Source: Beaufortia kweichowensis
Taxonomy: Eukaryota; Chordata; Actinopteri; Cypriniformes; Gastromyzontidae
Length of the DNA: 64,000 nt
NCBI GenBank assembly: GCA_019155185.1
Contig: CM032803.1
Location: 1,031,501 to 1,095,500, forward strand
Direction of reading: 5' to 3'
Shown here: piece after piece, positions 12,609 to 24,363 of the stretch
How positions within the stretch are numbered: the first letter of the stretch is position 1
How the letters are laid out: every line of letters begins with the position of its first letter
Translations under genes and position numbers: made by a program
Notes under the pieces: generated by a model
What the model was told of the DNA's origin: nothing
The model's input: only the letters and a program-made list of their open reading frames with translations
Database searches by the model: none

Positions 12609-15600
12609 TCACAGGATATCATTACGGTTACTTTTGACAGGGCTGACAGTGATAAGTGTCGTTCCTGTAGGATTGACTGGGACCGTCACTGTTGAGAGAA
12701 GATCGTGAACACCCATTTCTTGGTACGTGGGCAGGATCTGTGTTACGGTGCACTTAGGACTGCAGAAAGGCTGCCAGCTAGGCAGTGTCACCGAAGAAAT
12801 AGTGAATCTGCGTGGGCCACCCATCTCATGTCTGTTCATCACTGCCAGGGCCAGCCTGTCACCTGACAAGGGCCGTTCCCACACCTCAAAATTGTCACCC
12901 TGTCAACAGAGAGAAATGCTACGCTGTCGTTGATGTTTATTTAAAAAGAAACAAAGTGTTGGCTGTAATGCATTACCTTGAAAGTACGATAGCCCTGCTT
13001 GCCCAGAGGGTCCTGATTTATGGCAATGAGATCTTTGTTTTGCAGCAGTTCTTTGGAATTTTGGCTGATCTTTCGCAGGTCGTTGGACATCAGAAGCGGG
13101 GAAGCCATGATAGCCCACAAGGCCATCTGAGTCTGCTGTTGATCCTGGCTCAGGCCAAAGTTCCCTATGATCAGCTTGATGTATGAAAAACAAAAATATT
13201 TACAGTGATCTTATGCATAAGCCAGGAGCAGCAGCTTTTATAAATGTGCTTTGGATAAAAACATTACTGGTGTGCATCTTGAGACAAAACAATGGCACTG
13301 ATATGTTTTAAGATACGTCAGTGCAAGTTGTTTTAAGTTAGGACTACTAAAACTTGCACTAGGCTTAAGCTTTGTCTGTGAAATTGGGGCTATATTTTCA
13401 GTTGCTTCTCTTAATGTTTACAGATGAGATGATATACCATGTCAGGATCATTCCATCCACCAGGTCCTGCCACTGGGATCAGCATATTCTGATGATCAGC
13501 TGTCCAGTCCAGAATGCTTTTCACACTCGTCCACTGGTCATAGATGTCTCCATGGTTTCGCCATTGGTTACAATGCTTGCGAATAGCCTCATAATCAGGC
13601 TGTAAAGTCAAAAGGAGCATCAAACATAAAAAAAGGAGAGTTAAATATGAAAAATAACTATGCATTTTAATTTTATACATGTAAGTCGACTGTCGTGTCA
13701 CATCGACCAGCATATCACAAAAAATTCATTATTGCACTTTAAATACATTAAAATATCTCCACATGTCTCACCTGTTCAAATTGCCACAAATATAATGGCC
13801 ATTCACAGGAGTATACGATATCCCTCCCAGTCTGGTTTAAAGCTTTTGACATGTTTATGTAGCCTAAAAAACATCAAAATGACACACAAAGCAATTGTTA
13901 TAGCAAAACTGGGACATTTCTGAGCATACTACTTCAATTAGTGTATCCATTTACCTTCTGCATACTGATGCCAATCAGGCATGAAGCATCCATCAAATTT
14001 TAACATATCCACTCCCCAATCTGCAAAGGTTTGTGCATCGATGTCATAGTTCCCAAAACTCCCAGGATAACGTTCACATGTATGTGTGCCCACGTCTCCA
14101 TATATGCCCAGCTTCAGACCTCGGGCATGAACCTGAGAACACATAGATTCATGTTACACTGTAAATTAAAAGGGTGAGAAAGGAGGGAGTGATATCAGCA
14201 ACAAAACAGTAGGGGGCGATATTTAACCGACAGTAAGATTGGGGGCAGTAAACTTACTGGATACCATTACAAATTACTGCCAAAAAAACCCTTTGTCCTA
14301 ATTCATCTATTACATCACAAACCCAGTATGATTTAACAGATTTTTATCTAAACAATCAGACCGCTCTTTTCATACAGTGAAATTAAATATTAATTGGGGC
14401 AATTAAATCCTGTGAAGTGACATGATAACTTTGTGTGATCAAGGGTTTGAGGAACATGAGGGTCAGTAGTGATAAAGACGTGAACTTTGAATCAAATTGC
14501 ATATCAGACAAGGCCAGAGGCGCATCACCTCTTCCAGCCCTTAATGATGTCAACAGACACTCACATAATCAGCCAATTTTTTGATCCCGCTTGGAAACCT
14601 CTTGGGGTCGGCTTGCAAACGCCCCTGAGCATCCCTCGTTTGTGCTGGCCAGCAGTCATCAATGCACACATACTCATATCCAGCATCCTTCCATCCCTCC
14701 TTCACCATCACATCTGCCATCTCCATGAACAGCTCCTCTCTGTCAGGACAAACAAAGGCATCAGGGCATAGCGGTCAAACATCTGCTGTTCTCACATCAT
14801 AAAACTCATGTGACATCTGTATTCAAGTGCTTGTTTTCTTATTACTAACTCACTTAGTTACCATCATTTTCAGTCTGTTACCATTATCTTCATATATCTT
14901 AATATTCAGTCTATTCAGTATCTTTATGTGTATTAGTTTTGTGTTACCATAAATTTATATTAATTTGGGTAGTTAGTGTTAATCTGATGCACATGATGGT
15001 TTTATGGTTCTATGGTTTTACTACAGTAACCATAGTATTTGCAATAGTAACCACAAATTTACCACTGGTTATGTGACCATGTCTAAAGTTACGGCTAAAG
15101 TCTCCAAATCAGAATATAAGATAACAATAATTAAAGTTTGATTACACCTATAAATATCACTATGATTTCAACCTTTGACATGTCATTACTCTGTCAATAT
15201 TAAAGACATCAAGGTCATATTTATGGTCTTTTATGCATTATGTGAGATGATTTTATGTAGAAAACAGTAAATTACAGATTCACAAACAAAAACATATAAT
15301 ATAATATGGTTATATAATTAAACCATGGTTACATTTCCAGATGTGCTTTTTTTTCCATTGTGCTTTATCACACTTCTTGTTATTGTCTGCATTAGCATAA
15401 CACAGAAATACTGGCCATGCATGTTAACGTAAAGTATTAATTATTAAATTACAGAATGAAATAGTTAAGGACTGTTGCATTGTGGTTGGACGGTCATCGG
15501 GTCACATGCTCACCTGATGCAGTTTTCAGGGTCCGCATCACAGTCGAGGTTGCACAAGAATCTCTCCCAGTGCAGCCATCCCATCGGTGGAGTCAACGCC

Positions 15601-15674
15601 AGACCGTTATCCAGCGCCCACACTCGGGTAAATAACACCACGACCCCGATCAAAAATATATTTGCGACACCCAT
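12609..15674 (-). CDS. gla: Alpha-galactosidase A, 7 exons, 418 aa
   Basis: Exons: 15674-15514, 14739-14565, 14132-13955, 13863-13772, 13599-13438, 13174-12977, 12899-12609 (1257 bases). The five internal exon lengths (175, 178, 92, 162, 198) equal those I recall for human GLA. The enzyme is a lysosomal GH27 glycosidase that removes terminal alpha-galactose from globotriaosylceramide. Seen: signal peptide MGVANIFLIGVVVLFTRVWA before LDNGLALTPPMGWLHWERF; nucleophile D159 in LKFDGC (human D170); acid/base D220 in GDIYDQW (human D231); AGPGGWNDPDM; INQDPLGKQGY. N-glycosylation sequons are at N175 (NMS) and N181 (NQT). The ATG at 15674 is preferred because it begins a good signal peptide; an in-frame ATG 12 codons upstream would add a polar stretch. 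GLA rather than NAGA is supported by overall identity and by the BTK neighbour. Confidence 0.97.
14206..14219 (+). promoter_or_regulatory. CTCF-like motif in GLA intron 2
   Basis: ACAGTAGGGGGCGA matches the CTCF core CCASYAGRKGGCRS at 12 of 14 positions. Motif only; occupancy is unknown. Confidence 0.35.
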
Positions 15675-15752
15675 TGTCGGTTTCTGCTCACAAATGTCTG
15701 AATAAGACACAAAGCAGCCCGGCTTCCGTGTTTATGGAGAGCGGGTCTGGTA

Positions 15753-15787
15753 CTTATAGCGTGCACGCGCCGCGCTCTGTGACGTCA
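15753..15787 (-). promoter_or_regulatory. gla: GLA promoter: CRE palindrome and TATA-like box
   Basis: A perfect palindromic CRE, TGACGTCA (15780-15787), lies about 105 bases upstream of the chosen ATG. A TATA-like CTATAAGT on the minus strand (about 15751-15759) lies between them. The surrounding 100 bases are notably GC- and CpG-richer than the rest of the window. CREB/ATF control is inferred. Confidence 0.5.
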
Positions 15788-16437
15788 CGCGCTCTCTTTG
15801 TTAGTAACTGCGGGATAAAAGGGGAAGAATGAAGTACAGACTTGCTTATTTATTGTATAAAACTTTATTTTCCAAACATTTACTTTAAATATTTTGCACA
15901 GATGTAAGAAAGAATGGCCGAAACAACAAGAAAATATTATATAAATAATTATGTAAACATTTATCTAAAAATTATATAAAGATGATGTAATTATGCAATA
16001 TAATTAATATTACACTTGGCAAAGAACCTCTGACCTCTTTTTGGATATAAAGGTCCTACTGTAAAAGTCAATACACATATTTGGGATTTAATGGTTATAA
16101 TGGAAGTAGTTTTTTAATGGAAACTATAATGGTCTTTGTGGGTCTATACTGGTAATGTGTTAAAACACCATTAAATCATATTGAAATTATGTCACAAACA
16201 AACTTGTCTGAAATCTTCAGACTAAAATCATTATCTGGTTTTAATTAAACATAAAACTCTCTATTTTAAATAGCAAACAAGCTCTGACCTTTTTTTCGAA
16301 GGTTAAGGTTGTGGCAACCCATTTCATTAATAAACTTCATTTATAAAACATAACACATTTGGCAGAAACTTGAATCCAAAGCTAATTACAGTGAATTTAA
16401 TCTATTTCTTTTACTACTCTGTGTTCCCTGAGATTAT

Positions 16438-16560
16438 ATTTCAAAGTCAAAGTCAAAAGTCAAAGTGGAGTTTATTGTCATTTCAGCCATATACAAGTAC
16501 ATAGTGAAACAAAACAACGTTTCTCAAGGATCAAGGTGCTATAAAAAATTATGACACATG
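16438..16560 (+). repeat. Dispersed repeat headed by AAAGTC units
   Basis: A short AAAGTCAAAGTC-type tandem head leads into AGTGGAGTTTATTGTCATTT and CATATACAAGTACATAGTGA. I recognise this as a repeat common in fish genomes but cannot assign the family. Confidence 0.45.
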
Positions 16561-17607
16561 TTGCTAATGTAATGCTAAGCTACACCAATTTCAAACCAAA
16601 TATTGCACCAAACTTTAGACTGAAACCATAATCTGATCTTATTTAAACATAACCCTTTGTATTTTCTTGCTGTCAAGGCCAAACTATTACCATTAATAAC
16701 AACCAACCTTTAACCTTTCCTCAAATGTCAAGGGTATGGCAACCCTAATTTCAACCCAAATATTGCCTCAAGCGTCAGGGGGGATATAGGCTAAGATAAA
16801 AGCAATTTGTCACTCACAGTAGTTTACATCAAAACCAAAGCAATGGTGCAAGAGCCTCCAAATGTCAGGGTTCAATTTTTCTTGGGGTTTCTGATGGATG
16901 GATCAGTCAACTTGGAAACAACACTGGCTTTAGTAGTGTGGCAGAACCTATAGGTGTGCAGCGGTAATAAATTCTCAGATATTTTGATGTTTGTTGTATT
17001 TCATGAGAGGAGCTGCCTATCTGAACCTCAGCTGTGTTTTCAAAGCATAGACTGTGAAGGCCCAGAGCCCACTCATTTCTCCCTGGGGACCAAATATCTA
17101 TCAATCACATTTCATTTTGCCACCGTGCCATGTAATTGAATAGGTTGTCACCTCTGGCTTATGTATAGGTATCTTATAACAGACATAAATAACAGATAAA
17201 ATGGAAAGGGTTATGCCAGGGAATACAGGAGGCATGCGTGCGAGAATCCCCAGGTTTGCTGTTGTTTACATTTTGTATAGTGGCTGATTTATCAACATCT
17301 TTTGAAAAATCAGTTTTTGGCTGAAATAAATTACAAATCTGATTACAAATGTTATACACTTGTGTAGAATCCATCTAACACAATGAGAACTGTTGTCCCA
17401 ACCTTAAGAGTAAGTCTATTCAAATCACATGTTGCACTTTTTATATTATTTATTTATATTATTTGTTTTATATTATTTATTTGATTTCTTTTGTAAGAGG
17501 TTGTAAGTGTTTAAAAGTGGCTCACTGTGCAGGTCATTCCTGTTCTTTGTAAATTAAAAATCATTTACCAGGTAAGTCTGGCGCACTTGTGTTGGCTGGT
17601 AGAAAAA

Positions 17608-17645
17608 CGTCACTTTATTTGGATAAAAGTTGCTAAATGCAAAAA
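17608..17645 (+). repeat. SINE tail fragment
   Basis: GTCACTTTATTTGGATAAAA followed by GTTGCTAAATGCA is a decayed copy of the SINE tail also seen at 48198-48230. Confidence 0.5.
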
Positions 17646-20454
17646 TGTCAATGCAAAGACATTCAATCTGTGTGGACTTACGGTTATACCTTACTGATAA
17701 CAGAAGGTGGAGCAAGTGTTACAAAAAATCCCTCCCTCTTTAGTTCTCCTTCCCTTTATGAAGATGCCTGTCAAACGTGCAGCTTCAGAAATTATGGTCT
17801 TAATTATAATCCGAGTGTCAGGTTGCTTTTAGAATGGTTTCCAGTAATGGTTTGTTTTTTATTACACTCAAACATTATTAACAATGATCTCATAGCGACT
17901 CCTTCATTGAAGAGTTACAAGGCTCTAGTATATTTTGAGAAAATCAATTTTAATATTGTGATCAATACGTGATCCCGCTCGCAGCTCTCCAAAGCATCTC
18001 GCAGTGAACAGGAATGACCTTCTTGAATGGTATGATTACTCCTCTATAATAGTGTGGCCTTTTACAATCTACCTTTTGTAAAGACCAAATGATCTTTTGC
18101 TCTTGTAGTAATTAGATAGAACGGCTTATTACTGTGGTGTTGCCAGTAAATACATGGTGAAATCGATGACCCGCGAGAGCGACATTATATTCCTACATAA
18201 AATATACCTACCTCCCTTTTCTCTCTTGGCAAGAAGAGATGCCAAGGCACCGAGGCACAGCTTTTCATTGGAATGTGTTGTATTTTTTGCCTTGATATTT
18301 GTCTATTTTTTTAAATGTTAAGTGACATTTAGGTCATTTAATCACAATTTCTAGCATGTGTTTCATTTTAAACGAACATATTTATAGTGCAGAATAAAGG
18401 TGTTGTAATGGCGCCTTTTAGTGGTTTGGCGTTTCCTGCTGTCAGTGAACAAGTTAACACATTTTGAACAATGCATACACACCTTACATTACCTAATCGT
18501 TGGTTTCTTAAACAATGGCCACTGCACGTGTTGTTAACAAAAATCCTGACATTCTCATAGTCATATAAAGATTCACACTTCACTTGTTGTATCAAACTGC
18601 ACCTATAGGTTGTTATCCATAATCCAGTGTTTAGCATTCTTAGTGTTTTTCTCCATTACAAATTGTTCATTACACTAAATGAAAGAAGCACAATCTATTT
18701 TCTTCTTGTTACACATGAGCGGCACACATAACAACATGGGATCCACTCGCTGAAAGCTAAATTGGATCAAAATTAGTTTGCGTTCTGTTTGAACTTATCA
18801 ATTTAAGGCATACGAACGAAATCACTCCTGCAGGACCTATTGGTTCATGCAGGAATTATTTTAAGTGCAAATTCATAAAAATCTCCATAGTCCTGCTTCT
18901 GAAAGATGTTACAATAGGACCAACTCCTAATTATTGCTATCTCAGATATTCCTATGCCTTCTGGGTTCAGCAGAGACCTTATGTGGTATGACCCTGAAGT
19001 GCTGACAGTGTGAAAATATCCACTTCTGTTTGATGTAAAAACTTGTTTTCCACGTTTTTTTTCTCTTCATCCAATAATTATGAGCAGCAATATTGTGCAT
19101 AGTTGTCAGGGGAATTGCTCACTCCTGGAAACTAACGTCAACACAACTTTAAGAGATTCGGCTTCATTACGTGCTTCATACAGTTTTTCTCACCTGAGCC
19201 ATAAACTGTCAAGAAGCGAGAAAGCATCTAATTAAGTTGCCCACAGTGTTATGTGATTTGTTGTGGGTTGTTGTCAAAGAAAATCTAGCTGCACACAAAA
19301 AGTAAATAGCTTTGTATATCTGGGCTGAATGCTTGACCCCAAACAAAAATATTATATATCAAAAAATGAAATTACAGTTATATGTGCACATGTTTGTATA
19401 TGTTTGATAAATATATTGTTCAGTTTTCGTTCAAACACGAAAGTGTTCATAATGTTTTCACGTATTAATTCAAATATGTGTATTCATACTTTTGTAATAT
19501 TTCAAAATATCACAAATATGCACATTAATGTAACCTTTTAATATCTGTGAATTTTATATATTTATATAATAAAATTCTACACGACAGATGACTGACACAT
19601 CTTTAACAAATGTCATGTATTTGTTTATTTACATTACAGGACTCCGGTATGGTCCAGTATGACAAATGTGAGCTCTTTCGGCGATTTTCCCACCCAGCGG
19701 TTTAAATGAAATATTGCAGAAAGTTGTCAGCAATGCCTGTTTGGACAGCATGCATCTCTGCGGGCTGCTAGCAGTAAATAATGGGGTGTAGGAACCCCTT
19801 CAGCACCTTCCCTCCGGATACGGGCACATCGCTGGCGCCTGGACCGAAACGCCATCCTCCATGGGTGATGAGGCAAGTCTGAGCTGCTCTACCATAGTAG
19901 TAATAAAGAGAGATGATGTGATTTTTATGATGGAGGCCCCGGCAGAGACAAATGTTGTTGATAGTGATAATGATGGCGCTGGGAGCTGGGGGTGGAGATG
20001 GAGAAATGGTGCATGAGCTCAATTCACTTGAGTCCCAGTTACATCGTTTTCCTTTTCCTCCTAACCGTTTCTCTCCTCTCTCAGTAACCCATTCCCACTC
20101 TCATCCCTCCCTTTAGGTTTGGTAACACCCACCCCCTGCCACTCCCTTAGACATATTACTTTCCCGTCCTTGGTAGGCAGTGGTTACCGTGGAAACAAGG
20201 GATGTTCTGTTCCACTTGTTTCCCCCTGAACAGTAATATAGACTATAAACACTTTTTTGGTTAAGTAAAAAGAAAAATGCAGATGGTACTGAGAAGCTGA
20301 TGGTTCAAATAACAAAAATGACAGAGTCTTGTTTAGGTGTACATGTTTATATACATTATGTTATACAGATGAAAAAATCCCTCTTGCCTAGTATAATTTT
20401 TATCTGTCTGTAGTATTAACGGTTTATCTAATAATAGAATGAGAAAATTCTGTG

Positions 20455-20690
20455 TTATCTCACTCTCATGTCATTACAAACCCATATGATTTTATTTCTC
20501 AAGTGAAACACAAAAGATGACAATTTGAGTCATGTATTAGTTGCATGTTTCAATGCAATCACCCCGGTGGTGCTTCTGTGTTTTAAAGCTGCATTCAGTG
20601 AAAATGTCTTCTTTTGTTTCTTTTCTTCATAAAAGATCAATCATATGGATTGGAATGACATGAGAGTACAAAAATATGCCAGGATGTTAT
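20455..20690. repeat. Foldback-type miniature element
   Basis: It starts with TCTCACTCTCATGTCATTAC and ends with ATTGGAATGACATGAGAGTA, so its ends are inverted copies. A related, better-preserved element lies at 59034-59312. Confidence 0.55.
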
Positions 20691-22549
20691 TTTATTGTAA
20701 AGATCGTAGTGGTTTTTGCTTTGTAAGTTAGGAAGGTATTTGGTATTCTAGTCTAACCTTAATCCTTAAGACTAAGTCTTTCTTTGACATCTAAAAGTGT
20801 CCAAAATGGGTCTGTGTAATCACAAGCTCGAATTATTCCTTCAAATACAATAAGACTCTGAAACGTACAGTATTGTCTCTTAAAGCAAAAAGAACAAAAT
20901 ATGACAATTCCAGTTGCCAATTCCCTAGTGCTTGTGTATTGATTATATGTTGAAAAGCAAAAGCATGATTCTCCCAACAAGATGAGCAAACAGCATCTGT
21001 CTTTTACTAAACCAAACAGGCCTAACCTTAAGAGGAATCCCAATTGTTCATTAATATGCTAAAGGTGGCATTCTAAAAAATCCAATGTGATATTTAACAG
21101 AAGGACTCCCTCCTCCTTAATTGGTATGGAGAAAATGACCTTTCTGTTTATCACTATCCTGTTTGCAAGGAAGCCAATGGGGCTACGCAGAGGTTATTCT
21201 TCCCAACTCCAGCAGACGTGTCTTTGGTATTTGGAGGGTTAGGCAGCTGATGAGGAAAGTGGGCTAAAAGCAATTGTGATTCGACTGATGGAGGTTTCAC
21301 CAACCTTGTATTTGAATATGCATATTTCCTTGCATGTCATGTGACTTTTCATTTATACTTTATCTAAGAAATTCGATGCAGAATTAATAAAAACCTAAAT
21401 ATAGTGTCACATCTTTTGTTTAGAGGTTGGCGCACATTTAACCTCCCTTTGAGAACGACTGGTGAAAATCCAGAGAGCTGCCGTGCAGGAAAGATCTAAG
21501 TATCTATTGAGTCTTTTCAGGAATAAAGTGGGCTTTGCAGTGTGTGTAGTCACCGTGTGTGTGCCAGTTGTCATGGTGACAGACAGCTGGTAATGTCTGC
21601 TTGCTGATGGAGTATTGTGTGTGTTTCTGGGCCTCTGGACTCACTACAGGAATGGTAAGAACTGGAAAGCTATTGCACTTTAACCCTTCCGTCTGTGCAT
21701 CGTACGGGAAAGTCATTATTCCTCACCTCAGACTTCTGACCTGCAGCACTGATTCAATGTCAACATGCTGAAGAAATAGAACACAGGTTGTCCTTTTCAA
21801 GCCGTCTCTAAGGCTTTAAAGTGTGAAGGATGTCTAACGGCTGGGGAGATGAGCCGGAGGAAGAAATCGTCAGTTTCACTGGGATTGCAAAAGCAGATGT
21901 TAAAGGTTCACAGACAAATATGAAAATTATTGTTATTGTAATCATTGTTCTGTCCCACTTTTGTTTGTGTCATTGGAAAACACAATGACAAATTGAATAA
22001 ATGTTTAGCACCACAAAGAATAACCTCCATAAAGTGGTTCATACAACGTTATACGTTATATTCCAAATCATCTGAAGCCAGATAACGCCTGTGAGGAACA
22101 GATTCTCAATTCAAATCAAATTGGCTCTTAAATCAAATATGTTGTGCAGGTTGAACATCAATGAAGTCATTCATCATCAAATCTCAAGTGTCTCATGATG
22201 TCAGACGCCACGTTTGGCTCATGACGCCATGTTTGATTTGAGAGCCTCAGACGAGGTGAAGATTATATGTAAAAAATGATTTTAATATCGGCCTGTTGCT
22301 CACATGGAGCTAAAGCACACAAGTCATATAGATTATTTTATTTCGTGTTCTTTTGCTTGTCATTTTATGGTCACTATAAACTGTTGTAGAAAAAAGGTCT
22401 ATGTAAAAGATGCTAATTTTTCATGGAAACACAGTATAGGGTTGAGAATGACATGAAAGTTACATAAATGCTATAAAAAAATATTTTTTTTTTTATTTTT
22501 GGTGAATTGTTTTTGTTCCTCTGAAATTGTAAAAAAAAAGAGCTTCAAA

Positions 22550-22640
22550 GAGTTCTTCAGTAATGCCATTCTTTTTTGGTTCCCAGTAGAACCATTCAGT
22601 CAAAAGTTCTTATAAAGAACCATTTCCTTCTTACCTTTTT
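22550..22640. repeat. Second copy of the AAGAACC/GGTTCTT repeat
   Basis: AGTTCTTCAGTAATGCCATT, TTTTTTGGTTCCCAGTAGAA and TTCTTATAAAGAACCATTTC match the organisation of the repeat at 11035-11150. Confidence 0.5.
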
Positions 22641-23504
22641 ATAGTCTAAAACCATTTGATAGAAGATATATGCTTTCCTGCTGTATAAATGTGAGAAGCA
22701 ATTAAAGAAATTGCCAGAGCATCTTACCACTAAGCGGTATATGATTTCCTATCATTTTCTCAGTTAGCCCACCTCAGGCAGCTCTGCTTGAAACCATTAA
22801 CACATGCAGCAGAAAAGCAGGATGATGTAAAGGAATTAAATAGAGGGGAGAGAAAAGAACAAGATTTTTCAGACAATATCAGTCTCGGTCAGGTCACTGA
22901 GATCCTCATGAATGGTTGTTATTTTATTATATCTCCAGTTCTCAATTATACGTTAAACGGTTTGACTTCTAATCTTTTACTTCATTCTACGGGGTTTGTG
23001 TGAGGACAAATTAAGTGATTACAATGAGAGATAAAGTCCTAATAGAAAATAATATTAAACCCCACTCAATAATGTGATGGAATCCTTTGTGAAATGATCA
23101 TCTAGTTTTAATCTTTTGGTATTATATAGTCATGTTCTTTCTTTATCTGGTTTGTTTCTCACCATGTAAAATACAGTTTTATCATAGTGGTATAACTAAT
23201 ATTTTAATGGCACTTAAACATAATCATCACCATAATCTTTATACTCTATATATATATTAGCACAGTGTTTGAAAGGATTGGTGTCAGCTGGGTGGGTGGA
23301 GTTTACCCCAAACCCACTTTACACACCATATTCTTTATCCACCTACAGGAGCCAGAATTTTAGAAATTATGTTCTAAATCAAATATTGTCTTATTGTCAC
23401 CTCCTGGCTCCATCATTTACAGGGGCTTTTAAGGCAGTAAAGCTGTGGAAGGATCTGACAGATGGGCAGCTGGACAGGAAGAAATACTTTCCTCCCAATC
23501 TGAT

Positions 23505-23735
<231 letters not shown>

Positions 23736-23975
23736 GCTTACACTTATTCTTTTAAAATGTATCAGAATTTTATAAAAGAATATGATTCTTTTTATATTAT
23801 CAAAAGTAATAAATTATGCATGATTTAATTTAGTGTATATTGTCATGTATGTGAGTTCAAGCTTGTTTCTTTAATGTAAGTGTGACAATTACTGAGAAAT
23901 ATGTCTTGACAGGAGCCTTTATAAGGCTGTCAGGGGACGTCTGAAGACACAGTATCACAGAAATGGGTTCACTTC

Positions 23976-24363
23976 ATAACCTGAAGAAAACCAGGTTGTT
24001 TATAGAAGATGTGGAATTGGCCACTCAAGACTCACTCATATTTATTAAAAGGGGAAGAGAAGCCGGTTTGTGATTTGTATAAAGATTTCTTGAGTGTAAA
24101 ACATATTTTAATAGAATGTCCTTGTTTAAATGATATTAGACAACGTTTTTATTCAGAAAATATATTAATGGACATTTTTAAAAAGGTTTCTCCTGGAATA
24201 ATTTTAGAATTTCTATCAACTTAAATTAAATTGAAAAATGTATGTAATTGTTATCATTATGGTTGTTATTGTGTTTTTTAAATACTGTTGATTGCCATGA
24301 ATATAGCCATTGGTGCTGATATGGTGGTAAAATATAAATAAATAAATAACCTGAAGAAAACCA
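23976..24363 (+). mobile_element. 5'-truncated non-LTR retrotransposon (Nimb/I-like) 3' end with target-site duplication
   Basis: An insert of 352 bases (23994-24345) is flanked by two exact copies of ATAACCTGAAGAAAACCA (23976-23993 and 24346-24363). Its plus strand encodes the C-terminal tail typical of fish I/Nimb-clade elements: RCGIGHSRLTH, then, after a frame shift, LLKGEEKPVCD, SVKHILIECPCL and FKKVSPGIILEFLS. It ends in an AAATAAATAA tail. The whole element is consistent with target-primed reverse transcription that stopped early. It is dead: truncated and frameshifted. The family name is from memory of this C-terminal motif. Confidence 0.85.

Larger units (their letters stand above)
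15800..23500. other. Intergenic region between GLA and glra4, part 1
   Basis: No gene recognised. It holds a dispersed repeat (16438-16560), a SINE tail (17608-17645), a foldback-type repeat (20455-20690), an AAGAACC-type repeat (22550-22640), two RFX X-box-like motifs (20183-20196 and 21567-21580) and a GC-richer block near 19780-20030 of unknown nature. Confidence 0.5.

Noticed and set aside
12609..15674. NAGA (alpha-N-acetylgalactosaminidase) instead of GLA
   Set aside because: Signal-peptide junction LDNGLALTPPMGWLHWERF, exon lengths and the BTK neighbour match GLA.
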